8,288 bases of DNA from CAYMDJ01 sp964537525 (GCA_964537525.1 CAZIAB010000036.1:1-8288), one strand, 5' to 3'; counted from the first letter of the stretch, positions 1 through 6,774 are shown. Numbers and translations: made by a program. The notes: generated by a model not told the origin, from the letters alone.

Positions 1-17
1 AGGATTGGTTTCCCTAC

Positions 18-46
18 TTATATAAATCCCCTTCCCAAATCATAAT
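18..46 (+). promoter_or_regulatory. proS promoter: TATA box plus downstream element
   Basis: A TATA box (TATATAAA, 19-26) is followed at 36-46 by CAAATCATAAT. The same kind of element recurs at the same distance in other promoters of this window. By the usual archaeal spacing, transcription should start near 47-49, leaving a leader of about 12-20 bases before the ATG at 61 or 67. The TATA box and element are seen directly; the start of transcription is inferred. Confidence 0.65.
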
Positions 47-66
47 ATTAGTGTATAGTGATGGTT

Positions 67-1542
67 ATGGCAAAGAAGGGCGGGACAGAAGAGACAGTGG
101 GGATGACCTATCCCAAGAGCAAGTTCTCGGAATGGTTCTCAGAGGTCATAGCCAAGACAGAGCTGGGAGACCTCAGATACAACGTCAAGGGTTTCATAGT
201 CAACAGGCCCTGGTCAGTCCTCGCAATGGAAGCGATGTACGACCTCTACGAAAGGGAGCTGCAGAGGAAGGGACACAAGCCGGTCTGGTTCCCCGCGGTC
301 ATCCCTGAGGAGAACTTCATGAAGGAGGCAGAGCACGTGGAGGGTTTCGTGCCAGAGGTCTTCTGGGTCACACACGCAGGAGATAAGAAGCTGGAGAACA
401 GGCTCGCCCTGCGTCCGACATCAGAGACAGCGATGTACACCATGTACGAGAAATGGGTCCGCTCCTGGAGGGACCTCCCGCTCAAGCTATACCAGAGGTG
501 CCAGGTCTGGAGGTATGAGAGCAAGGCGACCAGGCCCTTCATCAGGGGCAGGGAGTTCCACTGGATTGAGGCCCACGACGTGTTTTCAACACTGAAGGAG
601 GCAGAGGACCAGGTAAAAGAGGACATGGGAATAACAGAGAGCGTGATGCACCAGGAGTTTGGAGTCCCTTTCATGTTCATGAGGAGGCCGGAGTGGGACA
701 AGTTCCCCGGAGCGGTCTACACCTATGCCGCGGACAGCCTGATGCCCGACAGGAAGATAATCCAGCAGCCATCGACGCACCTCCTCGGCCAGAACTTCTC
801 AAAGCCCTTCAACATAAGGTTCGCAGGAAAGGACGGCAGGGAGAAATACGCATGGCAGACATGCTATGGCCCCTGCATATGGAGGATAATGGCCTCTGTC
901 ATAGCGCTCCACGGAGATGACAAGGGGCTCATGTTCCCGTTCAGCATAGCGCCCGTACAGGCCGTGATAGTTCCGATAAACCCCAAGAACGACAGGAAGC
1001 TCATCAGGTTCTGCGAAGACCTGAAGGAAGAGCTATTTGATTCAGGCATGAGGGTGGAGCTGGATTCTTCAGGGGAGACACCCGGCTTCAAGTTCAACCA
1101 CTGGGAGATGCGTGGCGTCCCCATACGGCTGGAGATAGGGCCAAGGGAGCTCAAGGAGGGTTCTGCCACACTCGTCAGGAGGGACACCGGAGACAAGAAA
1201 AAGGCCAAGATAAAGACCCTTCTGGAGGTCATATTGAAGGAGGGCCAGCTCCTTACCGACAACCTCAGGAAGCAGGCGGATTCGTTCTTCAGGGGGAGCG
1301 TCCGCGACGCAAGGGACTGGGCCACCCTGAAGAAAGAGATTCCCAAGGGAGGGTTCGTCAGGATTCCCTTCTGCTCCATGATGGTGGAGGGCGTTCCCTG
1401 CGCACAGAAGATAAAGGACGAGCTGCACGGCGACGTCAGGGGGGAGAGGGCGGACAGGAAGGAGAAGCCCAAGCCCTCTGACAAGTGCGCTGTCTGCGGC
1501 AAGAAGGCCAACCACATCGCCTACGCAGGAAGGCAGTACTAG
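67..1542 (+). CDS. proS: Prolyl-tRNA synthetase, archaeal/eukaryotic type
   Basis: Cytoplasmic class II synthetase that activates proline with ATP and charges tRNAPro. Numbered from the ATG at 67 (491 aa), it has the class II core with RPTSE at 116-120, motif 2 around R149/E151 with GREF at 161-164, and a motif 3 region with HGDDKG at 282-287. An anticodon-binding domain spans about 297-395. A C-terminal zinc-binding-like domain has C436, C445, C474 and C477, and the chain ends in a terminal Tyr. That C-terminal domain and tyrosine mark the archaeal/eukaryotic type, which lacks the bacterial INS editing insertion. GTG at 58 and ATG at 61 are in-frame alternatives. I prefer 67 because GTGAT at 58-62 then acts as a Shine-Dalgarno sequence with a 4-base spacer. 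The next gene, ValRS, follows after 62 bases with its own promoter. Identity is secure; the exact start is not. Confidence 0.96.
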   Translation: MAKKGGTEETVGMTYPKSKFSEWFSEVIAKTELGDLRYNVKGFIVNRPWSVLAMEAMYDLYERELQRKGHKPVWFPAVIPEENFMKEAEHVEGFVPEVFWVTHAGDKKLENRLALRPTSETAMYTMYEKWVRSWRDLPLKLYQRCQVWRYESKATRPFIRGREFHWIEAHDVFSTLKEAEDQVKEDMGITESVMHQEFGVPFMFMRRPEWDKFPGAVYTYAADSLMPDRKIIQQPSTHLLGQNFSKPFNIRFAGKDGREKYAWQTCYGPCIWRIMASVIALHGDDKGLMFPFSIAPVQAVIVPINPKNDRKLIRFCEDLKEELFDSGMRVELDSSGETPGFKFNHWEMRGVPIRLEIGPRELKEGSATLVRRDTGDKKKAKIKTLLEVILKEGQLLTDNLRKQADSFFRGSVRDARDWATLKKEIPKGGFVRIPFCSMMVEGVPCAQKIKDELHGDVRGERADRKEKPKPSDKCAVCGKKANHIAYAGRQY

Positions 1543-1557
1543 CTTATGATGAAAACA

Positions 1558-1597
1558 TTTATTATTCATGCTTCTCCTAACTATATACATCACGGAG
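1558..1597 (+). promoter_or_regulatory. Probable valS promoter and ribosome binding site
   Basis: An AT-rich TATA-like TTTATTAT (1558-1565) is followed by a pyrimidine-rich stretch and TCCTAACTATA. It would place the transcript start near 1588. GGAG at 1594-1597 is a Shine-Dalgarno sequence 7 bases before the ATG at 1605. A second TATA-like string at about 1582-1588 lies too close to the start codon to be the main box. The downstream CAA element seen in other promoters here is not clear in this one. Confidence 0.45.
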
Positions 1598-1604
1598 CAT
1601 TGTT

Positions 1605-4001
1605 ATGCCTAAGATAAGGGGAAAGCGCTGGGAAACGGGGATGGAGGAGCCAATCAGGAAGAAGTGGCGTCAGGCTTCTCACTTCAGGTTCGACAGGAAG
1701 AGCAAAAAGCCAATCTACTCGATAGACACGCCGCCCCCTTACGTCAATGCCCCTGTCCACATAGGGCAGGCAGCAACCTACACGATAATGGATTTCATAG
1801 CGAGGTTCAGGAGGATGGCCGGTTATAATGTCCTCTTCCCCCTTGGCCTGGACAGGAACGGGCTTCCCATTGAGATGGCTGCAGAGAAGAGGTTCGGAGT
1901 CTCCATACAGGATACCCCCAGGAAGGATTACGTCGAGGCGTGCAGGAAAATCCTCGAGGAATCGTCGATGGCAAGCGTTGACATATTCTACAGGATTGGG
2001 ATATCCTTCTGCTCATGGAATCACGGCGAGTCTGTTGGTGATGTTTACCACACCGATTCGGACAGGTACCGTGCGCTCACGCAGGCCACGTTCATAGAAC
2101 TCTGGAACAGGGGATTGATTCACAAGGACAAGAGGGTTTCCAATTACTGCCCTGACTGCAAGACCACCATCGCTGACGCAGAGATAGAATACAGGGATTT
2201 GCCCAGTGAGTTCCTTGATATCAAATGGAAGATAAAGGAGACCGGGGAGAGCGTGATAATCTCGACTACCAGGCCCGAGCTGATATGCTCCTGCTCGATG
2301 GTCGTTTACAACCCGAATGACAAACGATATAAGAAGCTCTCGGGAAAGCACGCAATCCTTCCGCTCTACGGGAGGGAGGTCCCCATAAGGGCCCATCCCG
2401 CGGCGAAGATGGAGAAAGGTTCAGGCCTGATGATGATGTGCTCTTTCGGTGACTATGCAGACATCCTCTTCTACAGGGACATGAAGCTCAAGCCGATAAT
2501 ATCGATAGGCAAGGACGGAAAGATGAACGATAAGGCAGGCTTCCTCGAGGGCCTGACCGTTGAGCAGGCAAGGAAGGAGATGAAGGAAAGGCTCGCGAAG
2601 GAGGGCCTGATAAAATCAACGAAGAGGATGGTCCACAGGACGCCGATATGCGAGAGGAGCAAGAGCCCGATAGAGTTCATAGAGATGACAGAATACTACC
2701 TCGACCAGCTCGACTGGAGAACTAATCTCAAGAGGGACGTCATTGAAAAGACGAGCTTCTTTGCCCCTAAATCGAAGCAGACCCTGCTCGACTGGGTTAA
2801 TGGCCTCACGATGGACTGGGCAGTATCGAGGAGGAGGTTCTATGCCACGGAGATTCCCCTCTGGTACTGCGAGTGCGGAGAGACCATTATTCCACCGAAG
2901 GGGAGATATTACAGGCCCTGGATGGAAGGCCCTCCCCTGAAGAAGTGCCCGAAGTGCGGAGGGAAGAATTTCAGGGGGGAGGAGAGGGTCTTTGACACAT
3001 GGTTCGATTCCTCAATATCCCCCTTTTACGTCCTCCATTACGAATACGACAAGCCGTTCTTCAGGAAGGCGCATCCGTGCTCCCTGAGGCCCCAGGGGAG
3101 GGAGATAGTCAGGACTTGGCTGTATTACACGCTCCTCAGGACCTACCAACTGACAAAGAGGCCGGTCTTCCGGGATGCATGGATACACTACCACATCCTT
3201 GACGGAAAGGGAACTAAGATGTCAAAGTCCCTGGGGAACATCATAGACCCCAGGGAAGTCATAGGGGAGTTCGGCGCAGAGCCCTTCAGGCTCTGGTGCG
3301 CCCTGGAGGGGAACCTTACGCTCTCTGACCTCAGATGCTCATTCGACAGGATAGAGGGGGGAGCGAAATTCCTCACCAAGCTCTGGAACGTCGCGAGGTT
3401 CATCTCGTCCTTCAGGAAGCGCGAGGGAAGGATAGATTTACAGCCCCTTGACAGGTGGATAAGGAAGGAAGCCCACTCCCTTCTGGAATACTCGAGAAAG
3501 GAATATGAGAAGTACGAATTCCACAAGCCCGTCACGAGGATAAGGTACTTCATATGGGAGACGCTGGCCTCGCACTACCTCGAGCTGGTCAAGAACAGGG
3601 CATACAACCATGACGGGAAGTTTACCAAGGCAGAGCAGCAGGCAGCGATACACACGCTGCACGAGGTCCTCGACCTATCACTGCTCATTCTCTCGCCAGT
3701 TGCCTGCTTCATAACCCACAGGCTATACAAAGAGATGCACAACAGGGACATAGAGGACCTTCCCTGGCCGGAAACAGACAGGAAAGCCATGAAGGAGAGG
3801 ACTGGCTTCAAATCAGGGGAGCTCATGGAGCTCAACAGCAGGATATGGAAGGCCAAGAAGGACAAAGGTCTCTCCCTCAAGAGCGAGATAGAATACGCGA
3901 TGCTGCCGGAAAAATTCAAACCCATAGAAAGGGACCTCAGGGAGACGCACCGGATAAAGAGGGTCGAATATGGGAGGGAAACCAGCCTGGTTTTCGCGTG
4001 A
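1605..4001 (+). CDS. valS: Valyl-tRNA synthetase, archaeal type
   Basis: Cytoplasmic class I synthetase charging tRNAVal, 798 aa. Features in order: the HIGH-type signature reads HIGQ at 52-55, preceded by DTPPP (41-45); GLDRNGLPIE (81-90); a zinc pair C182/C185; the CP1 editing domain with TTRPEL (221-226) and the archaeal-style C-S-F-G-D segment (279-283); a second zinc cluster C422, C424, C448, C451; RPQGREIVRTW (495-505); KMSKS (538-542); and an anticodon-binding helical domain from about 611. The RPQG segment, the TTRPEL segment and the FGD editing loop point to ValRS rather than IleRS or LeuRS. It is shorter than typical archaeal ValRS (around 870 aa) and lacks the C-terminal coiled coil of bacterial forms. 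The last His of HIGH is replaced by Gln, which is unusual. The start at 1605 is supported by GGAG 7 bases upstream; the next ATG (residue 13) is less likely. Confidence 0.93.
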   Translation: MPKIRGKRWETGMEEPIRKKWRQASHFRFDRKSKKPIYSIDTPPPYVNAPVHIGQAATYTIMDFIARFRRMAGYNVLFPLGLDRNGLPIEMAAEKRFGVSIQDTPRKDYVEACRKILEESSMASVDIFYRIGISFCSWNHGESVGDVYHTDSDRYRALTQATFIELWNRGLIHKDKRVSNYCPDCKTTIADAEIEYRDLPSEFLDIKWKIKETGESVIISTTRPELICSCSMVVYNPNDKRYKKLSGKHAILPLYGREVPIRAHPAAKMEKGSGLMMMCSFGDYADILFYRDMKLKPIISIGKDGKMNDKAGFLEGLTVEQARKEMKERLAKEGLIKSTKRMVHRTPICERSKSPIEFIEMTEYYLDQLDWRTNLKRDVIEKTSFFAPKSKQTLLDWVNGLTMDWAVSRRRFYATEIPLWYCECGETIIPPKGRYYRPWMEGPPLKKCPKCGGKNFRGEERVFDTWFDSSISPFYVLHYEYDKPFFRKAHPCSLRPQGREIVRTWLYYTLLRTYQLTKRPVFRDAWIHYHILDGKGTKMSKSLGNIIDPREVIGEFGAEPFRLWCALEGNLTLSDLRCSFDRIEGGAKFLTKLWNVARFISSFRKREGRIDLQPLDRWIRKEAHSLLEYSRKEYEKYEFHKPVTRIRYFIWETLASHYLELVKNRAYNHDGKFTKAEQQAAIHTLHEVLDLSLLILSPVACFITHRLYKEMHNRDIEDLPWPETDRKAMKERTGFKSGELMELNSRIWKAKKDKGLSLKSEIEYAMLPEKFKPIERDLRETHRIKRVEYGRETSLVFA

Positions 4002-4026
4002 AACCCGTTCCGGGGCCGTTTCAATG

Positions 4027-4055
4027 TATTTAAACCCTCTTCCCCAATTCTTAAT
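4027..4055 (+). promoter_or_regulatory. Promoter of the 60-aa ORF
   Basis: TATTTAAA at 4027-4034 is a good archaeal TATA box. CAATTCTTAAT at 4045-4055 starts 14.5 bases from its centre. The predicted transcript start is about 4056, giving a leader of about 9 bases before the ATG at 4065. Having its own promoter is the main support for the small ORF downstream being a real gene. Confidence 0.6.
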
Positions 4056-4064
4056 GTTGTCGTT

Positions 4065-4247
4065 ATGAATCGAGCAGGAGTATATGCGGGAAGTTTGGTC
4101 AGGCTCAAGAGGGAGCTCCTGGCCACTTGCGTGGAGAGCCTGGAAATCAATACAGGTTCCCGCAATCCCCATATAGATGAGATTAACGAGATGCTCTCTG
4201 ACAGGAAGCTATGCCTCACCCTCAGGGAGAAGTTCCGTCTCTTCTGA
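4065..4247 (+). CDS. Hypothetical 60-aa protein
   Basis: I do not recognise this protein. It is a 60-aa, mildly basic, soluble-looking chain without a membrane segment, signal peptide or paired-cysteine zinc motif; its two cysteines are isolated. The second half (about residues 36-60) looks helical and ends in a basic, aromatic tail (REKFRLF). Codon use (AGG, CTC, GAG) matches the neighbouring genes, and a TATA box with the shared downstream element lies at the proper distance. I therefore think it is translated rather than a chance ORF. No Shine-Dalgarno sequence is obvious and the leader would be about 9 bases. It sits alone between valS and the separately promoted RNase Z gene. A structured RNA here remains a possible alternative. 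No function is proposed. Confidence 0.55.
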   Translation: MNRAGVYAGSLVRLKRELLATCVESLEINTGSRNPHIDEINEMLSDRKLCLTLREKFRLF

Positions 4248-4251
4248 ATCC

Positions 4252-4288
4252 TTTTTATCCCACCAGCACAATTCTAAAGCATGGTGAT
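4252..4288 (+). promoter_or_regulatory. rnz promoter and Shine-Dalgarno site
   Basis: TTTTTAT at 4252-4258 is the TATA box, only 4 bases after the stop of the preceding small ORF. CAATTCTAAAG at 4269-4279 is the shared downstream element, 14 bases from the TATA centre. GGTGAT at 4283-4288 is a Shine-Dalgarno sequence 3 bases before the ATG at 4292. This arrangement fixes the start of RNase Z at 4292. Confidence 0.62.
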
Positions 4289-4291
4289 AGG

Positions 4292-5194
4292 ATGCTAGAG
4301 ATAGTCTTCCTCGGAACGGGTTCAGGAATACCCACGAAGAAGAGGAACCCCTCAGCCATATGGCTCCAGTACGAGGACAGCGTGATGCTCTGGGACTGCG
4401 GCGAGGGGACGCAGAAGAGGATGATGCAGGCAAAGGTTTCTTTCATGAAGATTGACAGGATATTCATCACCCACTGGCATGCTGACCACTGGGCAGGCCT
4501 GATAGGTCTCATGCAGACCATGAACATGGAGGGAAGGAAGAAAAATCTATACATATACGGGCCAGAGGCAGAGAGGTTCGTGGGAAACCTGCTCGATCTC
4601 GATTACTGGGGCCCAAGGTTCAGGATAGTCCCCAAGAACGTCCCCTATTCGGGCGAGGACATCAACCACGTCTGGGGGACCAAGAAGTTTGACGTCTACT
4701 CCATCCCTGTCAACCACACGGTCCCTGCGGTCGCTTACTCGTTCGAGGAGAAGGACAGGTGGAACGTTGACATAAAGAAGGCAGAGAAACTCTATGGCCT
4801 GAAACAGAGCCCGCTCGTCGGGAAGCTCAAGAACGAGGGCTCTGTGATGTACAAGGGGAAGAGGATATCCCTCAAGGACGTCGGTTTGCTGAGAAAGGGC
4901 CTCAAGGTGGTCTACACAGGAGACACGAAATCCTGCAAATGCCTGGAGGTGATAGCGAAGGATTCTGACATCCTGATTCATGACACCACCTTCCTGGACG
5001 AGAAGATTGGGAGGATGCACAGCGGGGCGAAGGCAGCAGCCAGGCTCGCGAAGAAGACAGGAACGAAGAAGCTCGTTCTGACACACTTCTCCAGGCGCTA
5101 TCAGGACGTCAACCCGCACGTCAAGGAGGCAAGGGAGATATTCAAGCAGACAGTGGCTGCACATGACCTGATGAGGATAAGGATTAAGAGATAG
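4292..5194 (+). CDS. rnz: Ribonuclease Z (tRNA 3' processing endonuclease)
   Basis: Zinc-dependent metallo-beta-lactamase-fold endonuclease that cuts the 3' trailer from precursor tRNA. The 300-aa length is normal for the short form, which acts as a dimer. Visible motifs: GTGSGIPTKKRN at 9-20 region, containing the PxKxRN loop (14-19) linked to recognition of the tRNA 3' end; DCGEGTQ (35-41); the metal site HWHADH (61-66); H142; the D of YTGDT (211); and H265 in THFSRRY. The usual HEAT and HST motifs read HDTT (230-233) and HSG (243-245). A segment at about 150-200 matches the substrate-binding arm region of the family. An in-frame upstream ATG at 4211 would run through the promoter and the end of the previous gene, so 4292 is the start. 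With RNase P RNA 1.2 kb downstream, both tRNA end-processing activities are local. Confidence 0.94.
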   Translation: MLEIVFLGTGSGIPTKKRNPSAIWLQYEDSVMLWDCGEGTQKRMMQAKVSFMKIDRIFITHWHADHWAGLIGLMQTMNMEGRKKNLYIYGPEAERFVGNLLDLDYWGPRFRIVPKNVPYSGEDINHVWGTKKFDVYSIPVNHTVPAVAYSFEEKDRWNVDIKKAEKLYGLKQSPLVGKLKNEGSVMYKGKRISLKDVGLLRKGLKVVYTGDTKSCKCLEVIAKDSDILIHDTTFLDEKIGRMHSGAKAAARLAKKTGTKKLVLTHFSRRYQDVNPHVKEAREIFKQTVAAHDLMRIRIKR

Positions 5195-5212
5195 GGTCAC
5201 AAAAACCTAAAC

Positions 5213-5253
5213 TTTATATATATGTTATCACTAGTAAATGATTAAATGGTGGT
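5213..5253 (+). promoter_or_regulatory. Promoter and ribosome binding site of the three-gene run
   Basis: A strong TATA stretch (TTTATATATAT, 5213-5223) lies 19 bases after the rnz stop. The region at 5231-5241 is AT-rich and starts with C but only weakly resembles the shared downstream element. GGTGGT at 5248-5253 is a Shine-Dalgarno sequence 3 bases before the ATG at 5257. This is the only clear promoter before the next two genes. Confidence 0.6.
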
Positions 5254-5256
5254 ATA

Positions 5257-5466
5257 ATGAGTGATGAATTTTCCGGATACTCTGTAGAGGTAACGGGTGA
5301 TGAAGGTTTTTTTAGTGACGTGAGAAGGGCTTTGGCTCATCTCTCGCGCGTGTATCTGAATGGAGACCCCGGCAGCGACGGAGATGTCGTTACAGGCACA
5401 TATACAAGGGACAGGAAGCCGTGCCCGGTATCAATAATATATAGAGGAAAACCCAAAGGAGAATAA
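5257..5466 (+). CDS. Hypothetical small acidic protein (69 aa)
   Basis: I do not recognise this protein. It is 69 aa and acidic at the N-terminus, with alternating hydrophobic residues (YSVEV), a possible helix at about 18-32 (FFSDVRRALAHLSRVYL), a Gly/Asp-rich turn (36-43) and two likely strands (VVTGTYT and VSIIYRG). That pattern suggests a small alpha/beta fold; this is only a reading of residue patterns. The promoter and Shine-Dalgarno site are good. The stop at 5464-5466 is one base from the start of the zinc-ribbon gene, so the two are almost certainly co-transcribed and may be translationally coupled. Its single Cys (C56) gives no metal-binding clue. Confidence 0.72.
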   Translation: MSDEFSGYSVEVTGDEGFFSDVRRALAHLSRVYLNGDPGSDGDVVTGTYTRDRKPCPVSIIYRGKPKGE

Positions 5467-5467
5467 T

Positions 5468-5746
5468 ATGGGAAACTACAGGTACATAACGAACAGGACG
5501 CTGCTCAACAAGGCGGGAGAGGAGAAGGGAAACATGGCAGTCCTCGTTCCCAACGACTCCAGCACCGCAAGGGTCAAATACAGGTGCCCTGAGTGCAGCC
5601 ACCAGGAACAGACAGAGCAGGAATGGAAGAGGCCCTTCAACGTCAAGTGCTCAGGCTGCGGATTCCTGATGCGCCTCCCCAAGCTAAAGGACGAGGTCAA
5701 GAAGGAAAAGAACAGGGAAAAGAAGCTGGCCAGAAGCCAGGCGTGA
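5468..5746 (+). CDS. Small zinc-ribbon protein, function unknown
   Basis: This 92-aa protein has one zinc-ribbon built from CPEC (40-43) and CSGC (61-64), separated by 17 residues, as expected for a four-cysteine zinc site. The N-terminal 35 residues (beginning MGNYRYITNR) form a conserved-looking non-ribbon segment. The C-terminus from about 71 is a highly charged, Lys/Glu-rich helix or coiled coil ending in KKLARSQA, suited to contact nucleic acid or an acidic partner. GGAG at 5458-5461, inside the previous gene, is the Shine-Dalgarno sequence 6 bases before the start. The one-base gap to the 69-aa gene indicates an operon, and the kinase follows after 7 bases. The ribbon and basic tail suggest an information-processing role (ribosome, transcription or RNA), but the family is not identified. 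Confidence 0.85.
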   Translation: MGNYRYITNRTLLNKAGEEKGNMAVLVPNDSSTARVKYRCPECSHQEQTEQEWKRPFNVKCSGCGFLMRLPKLKDEVKKEKNREKKLARSQA

Positions 5747-5753
5747 ATATTGC

Positions 5754-6332
5754 ATGATGAAGAAGATTTTCAGCATAGCGCTTACAGGGCTTCCCTGTTC
5801 CGGGAAGAGCGAGATTGGCAAAATTCTTGAGAAAAGAGCTGGTTTTGTTCGCATACCATCGGATTCTGTCAGAGAGAAACTGTTCGGCGATACGCACATA
5901 AAGAAGATAAACGAGAGCCAATGGAAACTGGTTCATGTAATTTACAGCGTGGATAAGAATGCCCTGTTACTGCAGGGGAATAATGTGGTTACAGAGAGCT
6001 GCCCGCTTGATGAAACCCTGAAAAGACTGACCGTTTATTCCTCTCCCTACATGAAGAAGTTCCTTAAAGACAAGAGACTAATTCTCGATAGATACCTCAT
6101 AGAGTTATCTATAACAAAAGACGAATACAGGAAGAGGAACGATATGAAAGGAAGAACAGACAAAGAAAGCAGGGACATCGGCAAACTCATTGCTGATAAC
6201 TGGGAGAGTGTTGACAAACTTTCCGACGATTTCGGCACAGTCAAGGTTCTTAGATACCCGAACAATACAATGGATGACCAGAAAAAAATACTTGAACATC
6301 TAGGTAAAATAATTGGAAAACCCCTCATTTGA
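5754..6332 (+). CDS. P-loop kinase-like NTPase
   Basis: A 192-aa protein with a Walker A motif GLPCSGKS at 12-19, a likely substrate-side segment PSDSVREKLFGD at 35-46, a Walker B-like strand NVVTESCP at 77-84, and an Arg/Lys-rich lid region at about 125-140. This is the layout of small P-loop kinases of the AAA_33/zeta-toxin/polynucleotide-kinase type, which phosphorylate nucleotides, nucleic-acid ends or small metabolites. The substrate cannot be read from the sequence. Two adjacent ATGs (5754, 5757) can serve as start; no Shine-Dalgarno sequence is visible, so translation may depend on coupling from the zinc-ribbon gene 7 bases upstream. Its codons are clearly richer in A/T (AAA, ATA, GAT, AAT) than the surrounding genes, which hints at a different origin or lower expression. 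Confidence 0.82.
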   Translation: MMKKIFSIALTGLPCSGKSEIGKILEKRAGFVRIPSDSVREKLFGDTHIKKINESQWKLVHVIYSVDKNALLLQGNNVVTESCPLDETLKRLTVYSSPYMKKFLKDKRLILDRYLIELSITKDEYRKRNDMKGRTDKESRDIGKLIADNWESVDKLSDDFGTVKVLRYPNNTMDDQKKILEHLGKIIGKPLI

Positions 6333-6345
6333 GCCCGAAATAACC

Positions 6346-6373
6346 TTTATAAGGAGGGTTTTCAACACTTTCT
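6346..6373 (+). promoter_or_regulatory. rnpB promoter
   Basis: The TATA box TTTATAA (6346-6352) is preceded by a purine-rich possible BRE (CGAAATAA, 6336-6343). CAACACTTTCT at 6363-6373 occupies the place of the shared downstream element, 14 bases from the TATA centre. The centre of the TATA box (6349) is 25-26 bases upstream of the first bases of the P1 helix (6374/6375). The promoter and the RNA boundary therefore agree independently. Confidence 0.72.
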
Positions 6374-6774
6374 TGTGTGAGCCGGGTACGCAGCTCCCTG
6401 ACCCTTTCGGGTTGGGAGGAAGCTCCGCTCATCTAAGCCCTTTCGAACCCAGGATTGGTTAAACCTTTGCTGGGCATGAAGGGGCTGGCGCGCTGCCGCG
6501 AGGCAGGAGCCGAGAGGTTCGCATCGGAAGCAGAAACCCACTGCCCTCCCGGAGCAATGATGGCGAAACATCCGGGGCGACCTGGTGAGATAGCCTGAGT
6601 GCCGAAGGGAAAGGCAGGTGAGACGTGTCCGGTGATGCGTGGATGCAAGCTTTGAGCGCATCAGACAGATGCTGCGACGCCAACTGCACAGTGAATGATT
6701 GGCCTGCTGCAAAAGGCTGGCCGGTGAGTCATGGTGCCTGGCGGACAGAAAGCGGGCTATTCCCGGCACACACA
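6374..6774 (+). ncRNA. rnpB: RNase P RNA, archaeal type A-like
   Basis: Catalytic RNA of RNase P, which removes the 5' leader from precursor tRNA. The ends form helix P1: 6374-6386 pairs with 6762-6774 (12 pairs with one A-A mismatch). A P3 hairpin lies at 6394-6418 (CTCCC/GGGAG and ACCC/GGGT). P4 forms between AGCUCCGCU (6421-6429) and AGCGGGCU (6751-6758), leaving U6424 bulged exactly as the universally conserved bulged uridine. The strand before it, GGAGGAAGCTCC, is conserved region I, and ACAGAAAGCGGGCTA (6745-6759) is conserved region V. CCCGGAGCAA (6548-6557) and GTGAATGATTG (6691-6701) match conserved segments of bacterial and archaeal RNase P RNAs. A further hairpin closes with GGCC/GGCC at 6701-6722. 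The length, about 400 nt, is at the larger end for archaea. The small ORFs that can be drawn through it are spurious. Confidence 0.95.

Noticed and set aside
1..10. AGGATTGGTT at the left edge also occurs in the RNase P RNA (6451 region)
   Set aside because: A ten-base match with no extension on either side. Expected by chance and not an attachment site or repeat.
864..1517. Long open frame on the - strand opposite proS (217 codons), with similar ones opposite valS and rnz
   Set aside because: Antisense shadows of G/C-rich genes. They have no promoter or ribosome binding site and their translated sequence is low-complexity Ser/Leu/Pro-rich, unlike a folded protein.
1546..1552. ATGATGA, resembling the C box of a C/D guide RNA, after the proS stop
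   Set aside because: No matching D box (CTGA) or internal D'/C' pair follows at a suitable distance. The same word at 5754 is simply two start codons.
4000..4022. Inverted repeat GAAAC...GTTTC around the valS stop, a possible terminator hairpin
   Set aside because: The stem has only about seven pairs and no T-run follows, and hairpin terminators are not the rule in archaea. Too weak to annotate.
4211..4291. Upstream in-frame ATG that would lengthen RNase Z by 27 residues
   Set aside because: The extra part overlaps the end of the preceding gene and the rnz TATA box, and family members begin at the MLEIVFLGTG strand.
5295..5359. GTGATGA and CTGA words about 60 bases apart inside the 69-aa gene, as in a C/D guide RNA
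   Set aside because: The internal D' and C' boxes are missing and the region lies in a well-supported coding frame.
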